Under the pieces are notes generated by a model. The model worked only from the letters and a program-made list of their open reading frames with translations, was not told where the DNA came from and did not search any database. Both the position numbers and the translations under genes were made by a program. Shown piece after piece: positions 8,418 through 16,505 of a stretch of DNA of 38,106 nt (positions within the stretch are counted from its first letter, which is position 1; the number at the start of each line of letters is the position of its first letter). Source of the DNA: CALMEH01 sp031409875 (GTDB taxonomy: Bacteria; Acidobacteriota; Blastocatellia; Pyrinomonadales; Pyrinomonadaceae); contig JANNYB010000163.1 in NCBI GenBank assembly GCA_031409875.1, positions 1 through 38,106 of the forward strand. Direction: 5' to 3'.

Positions 8418-9392
8418 ATGTCGCTGAAAGTTCAAAAACTTGCGAAAAGATATGAAGACCAATGGATTTTGCGCGATGTTTCGTTTGAAGCGCAAGCCGG
8501 CGAAATTACAGGCATTTTCGGCGCAACCGGCGCGGGAAAAACGACGTTAATCCGAATTCTTGCCGGAAATGAAAAAGGCAACGGCGGAAATATTTACCAC
8601 AATGAAGCAGATGTTTCCGAGATTACCTGTGAAAATCGCGGTTTTTTGATGCCGAAATTAAAAAACTCTACGTTTTGGAAAAGTCTTTTCAAAACCGACG
8701 AAAAACCGGAAATTTCCGAAGGCGAAGGACAAATTCTCGCGCTCGAAGAAGCTATTAAAAATGCAAAAGGCGTTGTTTTGCTGGACGATACGTTTTGTTT
8801 TATGGACAGACCGAGCCGCGAAAAACATTTCGGCAATTTGCGCCGCGCCGTCAAAGAAAAAAATCTCACGGTAATTTTTGCGGGAAACGATTTCGAGGAA
8901 ATTTTCGCGCTTTGTAATAAGGTTGGCGTGTTGGCGAACGGCGAGATTCAACAATTCGGAGTTCCGCGCGAGATTTACGAAAAGCCCGCAAACCTTGCAG
9001 TTGCAAAAATTACAGGCATAAACAATATAATCCGCGCCCGTCGTTTGTCATCTACAAAAATCGAATCGCCCGAATTTATCACGCTCGACGGCGAACACCG
9101 AATTTTTGCCGACAAAACCGAAAAAACCGCACTCGGCGCAATAAATCAAAACATCTGTCTGGCAATTCGTCCCGAACATATTTCGATTTCATTCGGCGCG
9201 TCTTTTCCCGAAGACAATCTCCTCAAAGCCACAATCACCGAAATAAATTTTCAAGGCGCGACGACTTTAATCAAACTCGATGCAAAAGGTTTAGAGCTTT
9301 GCGCTTTGGTTCTTCGTCTGGTCGGGCTAAATATCGGTGACGAATGCGTCGTCGGACTTCCGCCGGATCGAATTTTGGTTTTGAAAGATTAA
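8418..9392 (+). CDS. Orphan ABC transporter-type ATPase with degenerate catalytic motifs and a TOBE-like C-terminus
   Basis: This 324-residue protein is built like MalK/PotA-type importer ATPases: nucleotide-binding domain (about 1-205), then a TOBE-like beta domain with AIRPEHISIS (249-258). Walker A is intact (GATGAGKTT, 35-43). The other motifs are eroded: the Q-loop Gln is missing in the GFLMPKL segment (75-81); LSGGQ reads ISEGE (99-103); the Walker B glutamate is Asp124 (LLDD); the switch His is Asn157 (GND instead of THD). The helical region between Q-loop and signature is also shortened. No permease or binding-protein gene is nearby. It may bind ATP but hydrolyse it poorly. It could be a regulatory or inactive paralogue. 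Confidence 0.88.
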   Translation: MSLKVQKLAKRYEDQWILRDVSFEAQAGEITGIFGATGAGKTTLIRILAGNEKGNGGNIYHNEADVSEITCENRGFLMPKLKNSTFWKSLFKTDEKPEISEGEGQILALEEAIKNAKGVVLLDDTFCFMDRPSREKHFGNLRRAVKEKNLTVIFAGNDFEEIFALCNKVGVLANGEIQQFGVPREIYEKPANLAVAKITGINNIIRARRLSSTKIESPEFITLDGEHRIFADKTEKTALGAINQNICLAIRPEHISISFGASFPEDNLLKATITEINFQGATTLIKLDAKGLELCALVLRLVGLNIGDECVVGLPPDRILVLKD

Positions 9393-9399
9393 AACGCAA

Positions 9400-9651
9400 A
9401 ATTAACAAGGATAAAAGGGATGAAAGGGATTTTTTAAGATTTTTTGCCCGCGAATTAACGCGAATGAACGCGAATAAAAATCAATTCGGGCAGATTTTTC
9501 CGCGACAACTTTAAGAAATAAAAAATATTCGCGCCGATTCGCGTTTATTCGCGGGCAAATTTTTCTTTCTTTTGGGTTAAGCAATTTTCATACCGCTCAG
9601 TAATGGTTTTTTATGTATTTATCCCTTTCATCCCTTTTATCCTTGTTAATT
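9400..9651. repeat. Two nested inverted repeats (AAGGGATGAAA outer, GCCCGCGAATTAACGCGAA inner)
   Basis: The outer arms, about 9400-9430 and 9621-9651 (attaacaaggataaaaggga...), are near-perfect inverted copies. The inner arms 9446-9474 and 9529-9556 are built of 10-bp CGCGAATTAA units ending in GCCCGCG. The nesting suggests one element landed inside another. It fills the gap between convergent genes; no gene is supported here. Confidence 0.85.
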
Positions 9652-9659
9652 ATTCTTAC

Positions 9660-11207
9660 TTAAAAATTCGGAACTAAAACCACTTGCACACGCCGATTTT
9701 TTGCGCGATTTACGTTTGTCGTATTCGGCGCAACGGGCAAACTCGCGCCGTAACCTTTGGCTTCGATACGGTCGGTTGAAACTCCGGCAGTTTTCATTTT
9801 TTCCAACAAAAGATTGGCGCGTTCTTGTGTCAAATATTCAAGTTCGTCGGGCGTTCCTTTGTTGTCGGTGTGTGATTCGATGACGATTTTATAATCGGTT
9901 GCGTTCGCCAAAACCGCGCTTAAATTATCGGCTTTCGTTTCGGCGGCTGTCGAAAAAAGGCTGACGCGCGTTGATTGCCACCAATTTTCCGCCAACGTCA
10001 AAACAATTCCGCGCTCGGTTTTCGCCACCGTTCCGAAAGGTTTAAGTGATTGCATCAAAACATTTTGATTCGATTGCAGACGGTTGATTCTTTCGCGTTC
10101 TTCAGTTTGTTTTTGCGACGCATTTTGTTCGCCTTCGAGTCGGGCAAGTTTTACTTTGGCTTCTTCGCCTTCGGTTCTGGCTTTGCTGAGTTCTTCGCGC
10201 AAACGTGCGTTCTCGTCGCGCAAATCCTTGATTTGATTTTGGTAATTTTGCGAATCGCGTTCGGCAAATTCGCGGCGGCGGATTTCTTCGTTTAATTCGG
10301 CGCGGATTTCACCGGATTTAGAATCAGCGTTGGCGGCTTTGCGCTCCAATTCGCGGATTTCCTGATTTCTTTCGGTTTCCTTATCGCGGTTTTGTCGGGC
10401 TTCTTTGCGGGCATTTGCCGTGTCTTCCGCTTTGACTGCGGCAGTTATTGCACGTCTTGCGATGGTGTCAATTTCTTCGTCATCGCGTTTCGCCTCCCAA
10501 GCGCGTTCGGCGTTTTGCAGAAGCGTTTCGGCTTCCTGCAATTCAACGCCGGCATAAGTTTGCGCTCCGGCAAATCTCGCCAAAGCGACAGCTTGTTTTG
10601 CTTGCAACAGCGCGGAAGGCGTTTTTGAATAATCAAATTCGGCGATTTGCGGCGTTCGCGCATCGGAAAAATAATCACTCGAATTGCCGAGATATGAAAC
10701 AATCGGAGTCGTTGTCAAAACCTTGCCGCTTGCCGCCAACGGGCTGACATTTTCGAGCATAATTTCGCGGCTTGGGCGACGCACGAGAAAATGCGGTTCA
10801 GCCGTGATAATCAGCGCAAATGTTTGTAATGGAGTAGTTACGGAGATTTTAGAATCGAATTCAAAAAAACCGCGCCGCCGAATTTCGCCTAAATTATCAA
10901 CTGCGCCGTCGGTCGAAATCGCCCATAAAACGTAAGTTGCATAACCTGCACCGAGTTCAAACGGGCGCGGCATTTTTGAAATTGAAAGTTCGATTTCCGT
11001 GCCGTTTTTACTCGTTCGTTTGATTTTTCCTTCGCCTTTCATTCGCGGAAATCTGGTCGTGCCGCGAAATTGCAGATTAACCATTTCATCGAGCGGATAA
11101 GTTACGGCGGTCGTCTGTCGTCCGATGTCTTTTTGTGCAAAAGCTGAAATCGTGATCACGAAAAGTAAAATTATCACGGGAAAGATTCTTAAAGCGTTGG
11201 TTTTCAT
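9660..11207 (-). CDS. OmpA family protein with coiled-coil/DUF4398-like middle
   Basis: This 515-residue protein starts with an ATG preceded by GGAGAAA. The signal peptide is residues 1-24. Residues about 25-175 are a beta-rich N-terminal domain. Residues about 205-275 resemble DUF4398 (alanine-rich helices), and about 275-380 are a highly charged coiled coil. Residues about 385-515 are an OmpA C-terminal peptidoglycan-binding domain: SHTDNKG with Asp448, and NRAKNRRVQVVL with Arg501 in the expected positions for diaminopimelate binding. It probably tethers the outer membrane or a periplasmic complex to peptidoglycan. Confidence 0.9.
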   Translation of the reverse strand: MKTNALRIFPVIILLFVITISAFAQKDIGRQTTAVTYPLDEMVNLQFRGTTRFPRMKGEGKIKRTSKNGTEIELSISKMPRPFELGAGYATYVLWAISTDGAVDNLGEIRRRGFFEFDSKISVTTPLQTFALIITAEPHFLVRRPSREIMLENVSPLAASGKVLTTTPIVSYLGNSSDYFSDARTPQIAEFDYSKTPSALLQAKQAVALARFAGAQTYAGVELQEAETLLQNAERAWEAKRDDEEIDTIARRAITAAVKAEDTANARKEARQNRDKETERNQEIRELERKAANADSKSGEIRAELNEEIRRREFAERDSQNYQNQIKDLRDENARLREELSKARTEGEEAKVKLARLEGEQNASQKQTEERERINRLQSNQNVLMQSLKPFGTVAKTERGIVLTLAENWWQSTRVSLFSTAAETKADNLSAVLANATDYKIVIESHTDNKGTPDELEYLTQERANLLLEKMKTAGVSTDRIEAKGYGASLPVAPNTTNVNRAKNRRVQVVLVPNF

Positions 11208-11285
11208 TATTTTTATTTCTCCGAATAGTTCTGACTCACAGAAAAAGATGCCATATTTATTAACCGCGTTGCAAATGGTTAGAAA

Positions 11286-11366
11286 GTGAGCAGTAAGCAG
11301 TAAGCAGTGAGCAGTGAAAATTGCATCTCCGCTATAACTGCTTACTGCTTACTGCTTACCGCTCAC
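11286..11366. repeat. Inverted heptamer array (GTAAGCA units)
   Basis: Left arm 11286-11316 is made of GTRAGCA heptamers (four copies plus a partial). Right arm 11337-11366 carries the complementary ACTGCTT heptamers. Spacer about 20 bp. It lies in the divergent gap between the OmpA and MsbA-type genes, so it sits in their promoter region. Confidence 0.88.
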
Positions 11367-11421
11367 TATTCCGAATTGCCGACAACGGTTTTCTTTAGTA
11401 TATTCATTGTTTTACCTGCGA

Positions 11422-13227
11422 ATGAAAGATTTCAAAAGACTTCTCAAATATTTGCGCCCGCATTATTTTACGTTTGCGGCGGCGGTTGTGGCGATGATTT
11501 TTGTCGCGCTTTTTGAAACTGCGCTCGGCGCATTGATTACGCCGATTTTCAATCTGGCGTTTAATTTCGGTCAGACGGTAACTTCAACAACGCCGTTTAA
11601 TCTGCAAACTTGGATTCCGCAAGACGATTGGTATCAGGCTTGGATGACAATTTCGGCACTTTTGCTGACATTTACGATTTGCGGCGGAATTGCCGAATAT
11701 TTTTCTTCGTATCTGATGGCAAAAATCGGACAATCGGCGATTTTGGAACTGCGTCAAGAACTTTACACGCATCTTTTAAAACAGCCTGCCGCATTTTTTC
11801 AAAAACATCGGACAAATTTTCTTGTTGCAAGACTCGTTACAAGCGCGGCGGCGATTGAATATGCCGTTGCCGGAAATTTACGAGACGTTTTGCGTGAAAG
11901 TTTCAATTTGATTTTCTTCTTGAGCGCGGCTTTTTTTTATAATTGGAGATTAATGCTCGGCGCAATGATTATCGCGCCCGTGATTGCCGGTTTGACTTCA
12001 AAATTCAGCAAATCATTGAGAAAATTGGCGCAAGAATCTTATGAAGGCAACAAAGAATTGACCGACACGGCGCAAGAATCGCTTTCAAATCATACGATTG
12101 TTTCGGCATATCGCGCCGAAGAACGCGAAAAAAGCCGTTTCCGCAAAGTTGCCGAAAAAATCGCCCGCGCAAATCTTCGTTCTTACCGGATTTCCGCACT
12201 TTCGCCGCCGATTATTACGACCATCGGCGTTTTTGCAATCATCACGCTTTTATATTTCGGTTTGCGCGAAATAAACGCCAAACAGATGGACGCGGCGGAA
12301 TTTTTTACGTTTTTGTTTTTCCTATTCCGCTCTTACGATCCGATGCGAAAAATCTCGCGTCAGCACAACGAAATTTCAAAGGCTTTTGCCGCCGCCCGCG
12401 ATGTTTGGGACGTTTTAGACGAAACCGAAGCCTTGCCCGAAAGCGAAAATGCGGTTGAATTAAAGCCTTTGCAAGATAAAATTGCGCTGAAAAATGTTTC
12501 GTTTAATTACGGCGAAGAACTAAAATCAGTCGTGCGCGAATTTAATTTGGAAATTCCGAAAGGCGAAATGATTGCGCTCGTCGGCGAAAGCGGCGGCGGG
12601 AAATCTTCGTTGATAAAGTTAGTTCAAAGGCTTTATGATCCGACGGAAGGCGCGATTTTTTGGGACGAAACTGATTTGCGCGAAGCAAAACTCGACAGTT
12701 TAAAACAGCAAATCGCGCTCGTAACGCAAGAAACCGTTTTGTTTAACGACTCGGTTCGATACAATATTTCTTACGGTAATCCGAACGCTTCGGACGCGGA
12801 AATTTCCGAAGCCGCAAAAATCGCTTTTGCCGATGATTTTATCCGCGAATTGCCCGACGATTACGAAACGCTTGTCGGCGAACGCGGAACTTTTTTGAGC
12901 GGCGGACAACGCCAACGCCTTGCCATCGCCCGCGCAGTTTTGACGAACGCGCCGGTTTTGATTTTGGACGAAGCGACTTCCGCGCTCGATGCCGAAAGCG
13001 AAAGATTAGTGCAAAAAGCTCTCGCAAATTTGATGAAAAACAAAACGTCAATCGTCATCGCGCACCGACTTTCAACTGTCCGCAAAGCCGACAAAATCGT
13101 CGTCATCGAACGCGGACAAATCAAAGAAACCGGAACACATACCGAACTTTTGGCAAAAGGCGGAATTTATAAAAGGCTTTACGAATTGCAGTTTGCCGAA
13201 GAGGAAGATTTACAGAATGTTAATTGA
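11422..13227 (+). CDS. ABC exporter, MsbA-type fused permease-ATPase
   Basis: This 601-residue half-transporter starts at ATG 11422; a TTG 15 bp upstream is the alternative. Residues about 15-315 are a six-helix transmembrane domain and about 340-595 the nucleotide-binding domain. All motifs are intact: Walker A GESGGGKSS (388-396), signature LSGGQ (492-496), Walker B ILDEA (514-518) and switch His548 in AHRLSTV. It should work as a homodimer exporting lipid A-type lipids, lipids or hydrophobic drugs. Substrate cannot be decided from sequence. It contrasts with the degenerate ATPase upstream. Confidence 0.95.
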   Translation: MKDFKRLLKYLRPHYFTFAAAVVAMIFVALFETALGALITPIFNLAFNFGQTVTSTTPFNLQTWIPQDDWYQAWMTISALLLTFTICGGIAEYFSSYLMAKIGQSAILELRQELYTHLLKQPAAFFQKHRTNFLVARLVTSAAAIEYAVAGNLRDVLRESFNLIFFLSAAFFYNWRLMLGAMIIAPVIAGLTSKFSKSLRKLAQESYEGNKELTDTAQESLSNHTIVSAYRAEEREKSRFRKVAEKIARANLRSYRISALSPPIITTIGVFAIITLLYFGLREINAKQMDAAEFFTFLFFLFRSYDPMRKISRQHNEISKAFAAARDVWDVLDETEALPESENAVELKPLQDKIALKNVSFNYGEELKSVVREFNLEIPKGEMIALVGESGGGKSSLIKLVQRLYDPTEGAIFWDETDLREAKLDSLKQQIALVTQETVLFNDSVRYNISYGNPNASDAEISEAAKIAFADDFIRELPDDYETLVGERGTFLSGGQRQRLAIARAVLTNAPVLILDEATSALDAESERLVQKALANLMKNKTSIVIAHRLSTVRKADKIVVIERGQIKETGTHTELLAKGGIYKRLYELQFAEEEDLQNVN

Positions 13228-13263
13228 TTTGTGTTAGAATGTTGGGAAAAGGAGTTTATTAAA

Positions 13264-13515
13264 ATGACACCGCAAGAAATAATTAATGAAATCTACAAAT
13301 TGCCGCCGCCGGAACAAAAAGAGTTGTTTGATTCTCTCACAAAAAAATCGGACGATTTAACCGAATCGGAAGATTTTCAAATTCAAAAAACTTTGTTTGA
13401 AGCAGGTCTTTTGCGCGAAATTAAGCCGCCGCGCCAACGACGTATCGGAGATTTTCCGGCAATAAAAATCGAAGGCGAACCACTTTCGGAAACGATAATT
13501 CGAGAGCGGCGTTGA
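13264..13515 (+). CDS. Small antitoxin-like protein without an adjacent toxin
   Basis: This 83-residue protein starts at ATG 13264, chosen because AGGAG lies 9 bp upstream. The N-terminus (MTPQEIINEIYKLPPPEQKE) resembles the helical head of small antitoxins and DUF-type addiction modules. The C-terminus (LSETIIRERR) resembles the toxin-contacting tail of VapB-type antitoxins, which are normally followed by a PIN-domain toxin. Here the next gene is a membrane protein, not a PIN protein. The similarity is by eye and short. It lies 36 bp after the ABC exporter gene and may be co-transcribed with it. Confidence 0.7.
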   Translation: MTPQEIINEIYKLPPPEQKELFDSLTKKSDDLTESEDFQIQKTLFEAGLLREIKPPRQRRIGDFPAIKIEGEPLSETIIRERR

Positions 13516-13526
13516 AAAGCGAGTTT

Positions 13527-14030
13527 ATGAAAAATTACAAAAAAACAGTTATTTTTGGTATTTCGGGAATTTTCGCGCTTGCATTGGTAATTTCTCTTGC
13601 TTTCGTTGCATATCTTTACACAAAAAGATACGAGCCGATTTTATATCGCAGTCAGGACGGAGCGAATAATAATTTTGCAAGTGTTTTTGTTCAAAATCCT
13701 TTTCGAGATAAGACAAGCGAGATAGTTGCCAATAATTTTCTGCTTTCAATCAAAGGAAAAACCGTTACCGAATCTTTAACGGAAGACAAGAACGTAGCTT
13801 TTAATAATCCAAAAGGTATGCCTGAAGTTGGACGCTTAACCGAATGGGAACTTTGGAATCGTTTTGATAATGCGGATAAAACTCTATTTTATTTCGCAAT
13901 TTACCGGAAAGATGAAATTAAAAACCCTGAAAAAGATCTTTTAAGTTTTGTCGTCGTAGAGCTACGCAGAGAAAATTTGCAATGGAAAGTTGCAAAATAC
14001 ACCTGCGACGGAACTTCAAACAACAGTTAA
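13527..14030 (+). CDS. Single-pass membrane protein of unknown function
   Basis: This 167-residue protein starts at ATG 13527, 11 bp after the antitoxin-like gene; a TTG at 13512 would overlap that gene. One transmembrane helix (about residues 8-31, IFGISGIFALALVISLAFVA) is followed by a soluble, presumably periplasmic domain of about 130 residues with mixed alpha/beta composition. No known domain is recognised. It is followed 6 bp later by the yicC-type gene, suggesting one transcript. Confidence 0.75.
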   Translation: MKNYKKTVIFGISGIFALALVISLAFVAYLYTKRYEPILYRSQDGANNNFASVFVQNPFRDKTSEIVANNFLLSIKGKTVTESLTEDKNVAFNNPKGMPEVGRLTEWELWNRFDNADKTLFYFAIYRKDEIKNPEKDLLSFVVVELRRENLQWKVAKYTCDGTSNNS

Positions 14031-14036
14031 AAATAT

Positions 14037-14915
14037 ATGAAATCAATGACCGGATTCGGACGTGGTCAAGTATCGAGTGAAAACTTTGATATTTCCGTTG
14101 AAATAAAAACAGTAAATAATCGCTTTTTGGATTTGAATTTGCGGCTTTCGCAGGAACTTCAAACGATTGAAGCGGATGTCAAACGCTTAATTCAATCGCG
14201 TCTTTTGCGCGGACGAGTTGACGTTAATTTTCAGTATGAACGCACGGACGAGATTGTTTATGAACTCAATCGTCCGCTGATTTCGGGCTATGTTTCGGCA
14301 TTAAAACAGATGCAATCCGAATTTGAACTTTCGGGCGAACCTGATTTGAATGTCATTGCGCGTCTGCCGAATGCGCTACAACCGAAAAAGGAAGATTTGA
14401 GCGAAGAATTTACTTCAGCAGTCAAACTTGCGCTCAATAATGCGCTCGACGAACTCGAAAAAATGCGCGAAGTCGAAGGCGATTCACAGAAAAAAGAACT
14501 TCTTTTCCGGCTGTCCGAAATCGAAAATCACCTGCCGCGTATCGAAGCCGAAAGCGCGAATGTCGCTGAAGAATTTCGCCTGCGTTTGACGAAAAAACTT
14601 AACGATTTTTTGGCAAAAAGTGGTTCGCAAATTGAAATTGACCAAGCCAGACTCGCGCAAGAAGTGGCATATTTGGCGGACAGAAGCGATATTTCCGAAG
14701 AAATTATGCGCCTCAGAAGCCACATCGAACATTTTAGAAATATTTCCGAAGGCGAAAAAGACACCGGCAAACAACTCGATTTTTTAACTCAGGAATTAAA
14801 CCGCGAAGCCAACACAATCGCTTCAAAAACCAATAATATGACGGTCAAAGAATCGGCTCTCGCCATCAAATCCGAGATTGAAAAGATACGCGAACAGGTT
14901 CAAAATGTGGAGTAA
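14037..14915 (+). CDS. yicC: YicC family endoribonuclease
   Basis: This is a 292-residue protein of typical family length. It begins MKSMTGFGRG, the near-invariant start of the family. The N-terminal YicC domain covers about 1-155, and the C-terminal DUF1732 domain about 205-292, with the conserved LDFLTQELNREANTIASKTN-type ending. Family members are RNA-cleaving enzymes; E. coli YicC acts on RyhB. The yicC-gmk-rpoZ order downstream is a conserved bacterial block. The TAA sits right beside a decamer repeat array. Confidence 0.93.
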   Translation: MKSMTGFGRGQVSSENFDISVEIKTVNNRFLDLNLRLSQELQTIEADVKRLIQSRLLRGRVDVNFQYERTDEIVYELNRPLISGYVSALKQMQSEFELSGEPDLNVIARLPNALQPKKEDLSEEFTSAVKLALNNALDELEKMREVEGDSQKKELLFRLSEIENHLPRIEAESANVAEEFRLRLTKKLNDFLAKSGSQIEIDQARLAQEVAYLADRSDISEEIMRLRSHIEHFRNISEGEKDTGKQLDFLTQELNREANTIASKTNNMTVKESALAIKSEIEKIREQVQNVE

Positions 14916-14920
14916 AAGTT

Positions 14921-15027
14921 GCAGAAAGTTACAGAAAGTTACAGAAAGTTTTATACAAGTTCTAAAAACTCTGCAACTTTCTGAAAACTCTGTAACTTTC
15001 TGTAACTTTCTGCAACTTTCTGAAAAC
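14921..15027. repeat. Inverted decamer array (GCAGAAAGTT/ACAGAAAGTT units) inside an operon
   Basis: Three 10-bp units at 14921-14950 face a longer complementary array at about 14968-15027 (TGTAACTTTC, TGCAACTTTC units). It occupies nearly the whole gap between yicC and gmk. The gmk start codon follows 11 bp after it without a visible Shine-Dalgarno. Confidence 0.85.
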
Positions 15028-15037
15028 TAAACAAAAA

Positions 15038-15649
15038 ATGAAAGGAAATTTAATCATCATCAGTTCGCCTTCGGGCGGCGGGAAAGGCACGTTGATAAAG
15101 GAGATTTTAAAATCTGTGCCAAATATCGGTTATTCGATTTCTTACACGACGCGGGCAATGCGCGACGGTGAAGAAAACGGGCGGCATTATTATTTTGTGA
15201 GCCGTGAAAAATTTGAAGAATTAATTGCCGACGACGAATTTTTGGAATATGCGACGGTTCACGGCAATTTTTACGGAACTTCAATCAAACAAATCGTCAG
15301 CGAAATGAATTTGGGCAGAGATATTATTTTGGAAATTGACGTGCAAGGCGCGGAAAGCATTCGACAGAAAATGCCCGAAGCCGTAAGTATTTTTATTTTG
15401 CCGCCTTCGTTTGATGTTTTGAAACAACGTCTGACGGCGCGGGCGACTGAAAAATCGGAAGATTTGAACTTGCGTCTGAAAAATGCTTTCGGCGAAGTCA
15501 GCCGCTACACCGAATTTGAATACATTGTGATAAACGACAGCGTCGAACGCGCCGCACAAGATTTGCAACGCATAATTTTAGCGGAAAGACTGCGCCGCAT
15601 TCGACAAGCAAGCTCAATTCGAGCTATTCTAAGTAGTTTCGATGTGTGA
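15038..15649 (+). CDS. gmk: Guanylate kinase
   Basis: This 203-residue protein is of normal length. The P-loop SPSGGGKGT covers residues 10-18. The GMP-binding region SYTTRAMRDGEENGRHYYFV and the lid/core segments EIDVQGAESIRQ and FILPPS are all present. It catalyses GMP + ATP to GDP + ADP and is essential for guanine nucleotide supply. It follows yicC and precedes rpoZ. The short C-terminal tail is rich in Arg. A hairpin-forming repeat ahead of the start codon may influence expression. Confidence 0.96.
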   Translation: MKGNLIIISSPSGGGKGTLIKEILKSVPNIGYSISYTTRAMRDGEENGRHYYFVSREKFEELIADDEFLEYATVHGNFYGTSIKQIVSEMNLGRDIILEIDVQGAESIRQKMPEAVSIFILPPSFDVLKQRLTARATEKSEDLNLRLKNAFGEVSRYTEFEYIVINDSVERAAQDLQRIILAERLRRIRQASSIRAILSSFDV

Positions 15650-15681
15650 AATATCGAAGCCGACAGAGAGAAAATAAATTT

Positions 15682-15921
15682 ATGACAGAAAAGAACGAAG
15701 AGTTAGAAAACGAATCAAACGAAACTGAACTTGAAATCAACCAAACGCCGCCCGAAATTGATTCAAAATATCGGATGATTATCTTGGCAGCTCAACGCAG
15801 CAAACAACTTCAACGAGGCGCAAATCCGCGCGTTGACGCAGACCCGCGCAAAACAAAATCAACCAGAATCGCCTTGCGTGAGATTGATGAAAAGAAAGTT
15901 AATTTCGAGATTTTAAATTAG
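15682..15921 (+). CDS. rpoZ: DNA-directed RNA polymerase omega subunit
   Basis: This 79-residue protein starts at ATG 15682, which follows GAGAG; a GTG at 15646 would overlap gmk. The acidic N-terminal tail (about 1-30) is followed by the core SKYRMIILAAQRSKQLQRGA, matching the omega motif (YR.v..aa.RArQL..Ga). The C-terminus STRIALREIDEKKVNFEI matches the conserved end. The gene order gmk-rpoZ supports the call. It promotes assembly of RNA polymerase. Confidence 0.9.
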   Translation: MTEKNEELENESNETELEINQTPPEIDSKYRMIILAAQRSKQLQRGANPRVDADPRKTKSTRIALREIDEKKVNFEILN

Positions 15922-15928
15922 TTTTCGG

Positions 15929-15966
15929 TTCAGCCTTTTGGTAACAATCGTTACCGAAAGGCTGAA
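15929..15966. terminator. Bidirectional terminator-like hairpin
   Basis: ttcagccttttggtaac (15929-15945) pairs with gttaccgaaaggctgaa (15950-15966), 16 of 17 bases plus one G-T, around a 4-nt loop. It sits exactly between the convergent rpoZ and HExxH genes. The downstream T-tract is weak. Confidence 0.6.
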
Positions 15967-16401
15967 TTACATACTTTTCCATTCCCGATATTTCCGCTCA
16001 GTTTCCCGTGCTTCACGTTCAAAAGGAATGTCGTAATATGCCATTGAGCGCGAAAACGCATCGAATCTTCTGAAACCACGCAGATTTCGCCAATAATCCC
16101 GCAAGTAAATAAACAAAAAACCGAAAAAACCTTCGCGCCTATATTGCAAAACGTGAACGATTTCGTGAACGGCTAAGGATGAGTTAATCCGCAAGTTGTC
16201 AGTCTCACTTCGCCAAAAATTTTCGGGAAAAATAAAAATTCTTTTGCCGATTGTAATTCCTTCGATTTTCAAAATGCCTGTAAAATAGCGCGTAAATTTT
16301 CCGCCGTAAAAAATGATTTCAGGCAAATCAAAGTCATCATTTCCGAGATAATCACGAAAAAAAATTTCAATTTTTTGGTGAGATTTTTTGGAAAGTTTCA
16401 T
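15967..16401 (-). CDS. Small HExxH zinc-protease-like protein
   Basis: This 144-residue protein has no signal peptide. His79-Glu80-x-x-His83 (HEIVHVLQYRREG) is a zincin motif. Further on, YYDIPFEREA (122-131) gives a candidate third zinc ligand (Glu128 or Glu130), as in compact single-domain metallopeptidases related to the DUF4157-type HExxH proteins. An aromatic-rich segment between them (FFGFLFIYLRDYW) could insert in or lie on a membrane. The substrate is unknown. The upstream flank is a perfect inverted repeat. Confidence 0.8.
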   Translation of the reverse strand: MKLSKKSHQKIEIFFRDYLGNDDFDLPEIIFYGGKFTRYFTGILKIEGITIGKRIFIFPENFWRSETDNLRINSSLAVHEIVHVLQYRREGFFGFLFIYLRDYWRNLRGFRRFDAFSRSMAYYDIPFEREARETERKYREWKSM

Positions 16402-16417
16402 AGTTAAAACAAAAGAT

Positions 16418-16496
16418 TTTGCCCGCGAATTTACGCGAATTTACGCGAATTCAAAGAAGATTTATTCGCGTAAATTCGCGTAAATTCGCGGGCAAA
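16418..16496. repeat. Perfect inverted decamer array (GCCCGCGAATTTACGCGAAT)
   Basis: Arms 16418-16450 and 16464-16496 are perfect 33-bp inverted copies with a 13-bp spacer. They are built from CGCGAATTTA units capped by GCCCG. The same family occurs at 9446-9556 and 22953-23028. Confidence 0.92.
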
Positions 16497-16505
16497 AAAA
16501 CCATT

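Noticed and set aside
9402..9584. 60-codon minus-strand open frame (MLNPKERKICPRINANRREY)
   Set aside because: It is entirely the translation of the nested inverted repeat.
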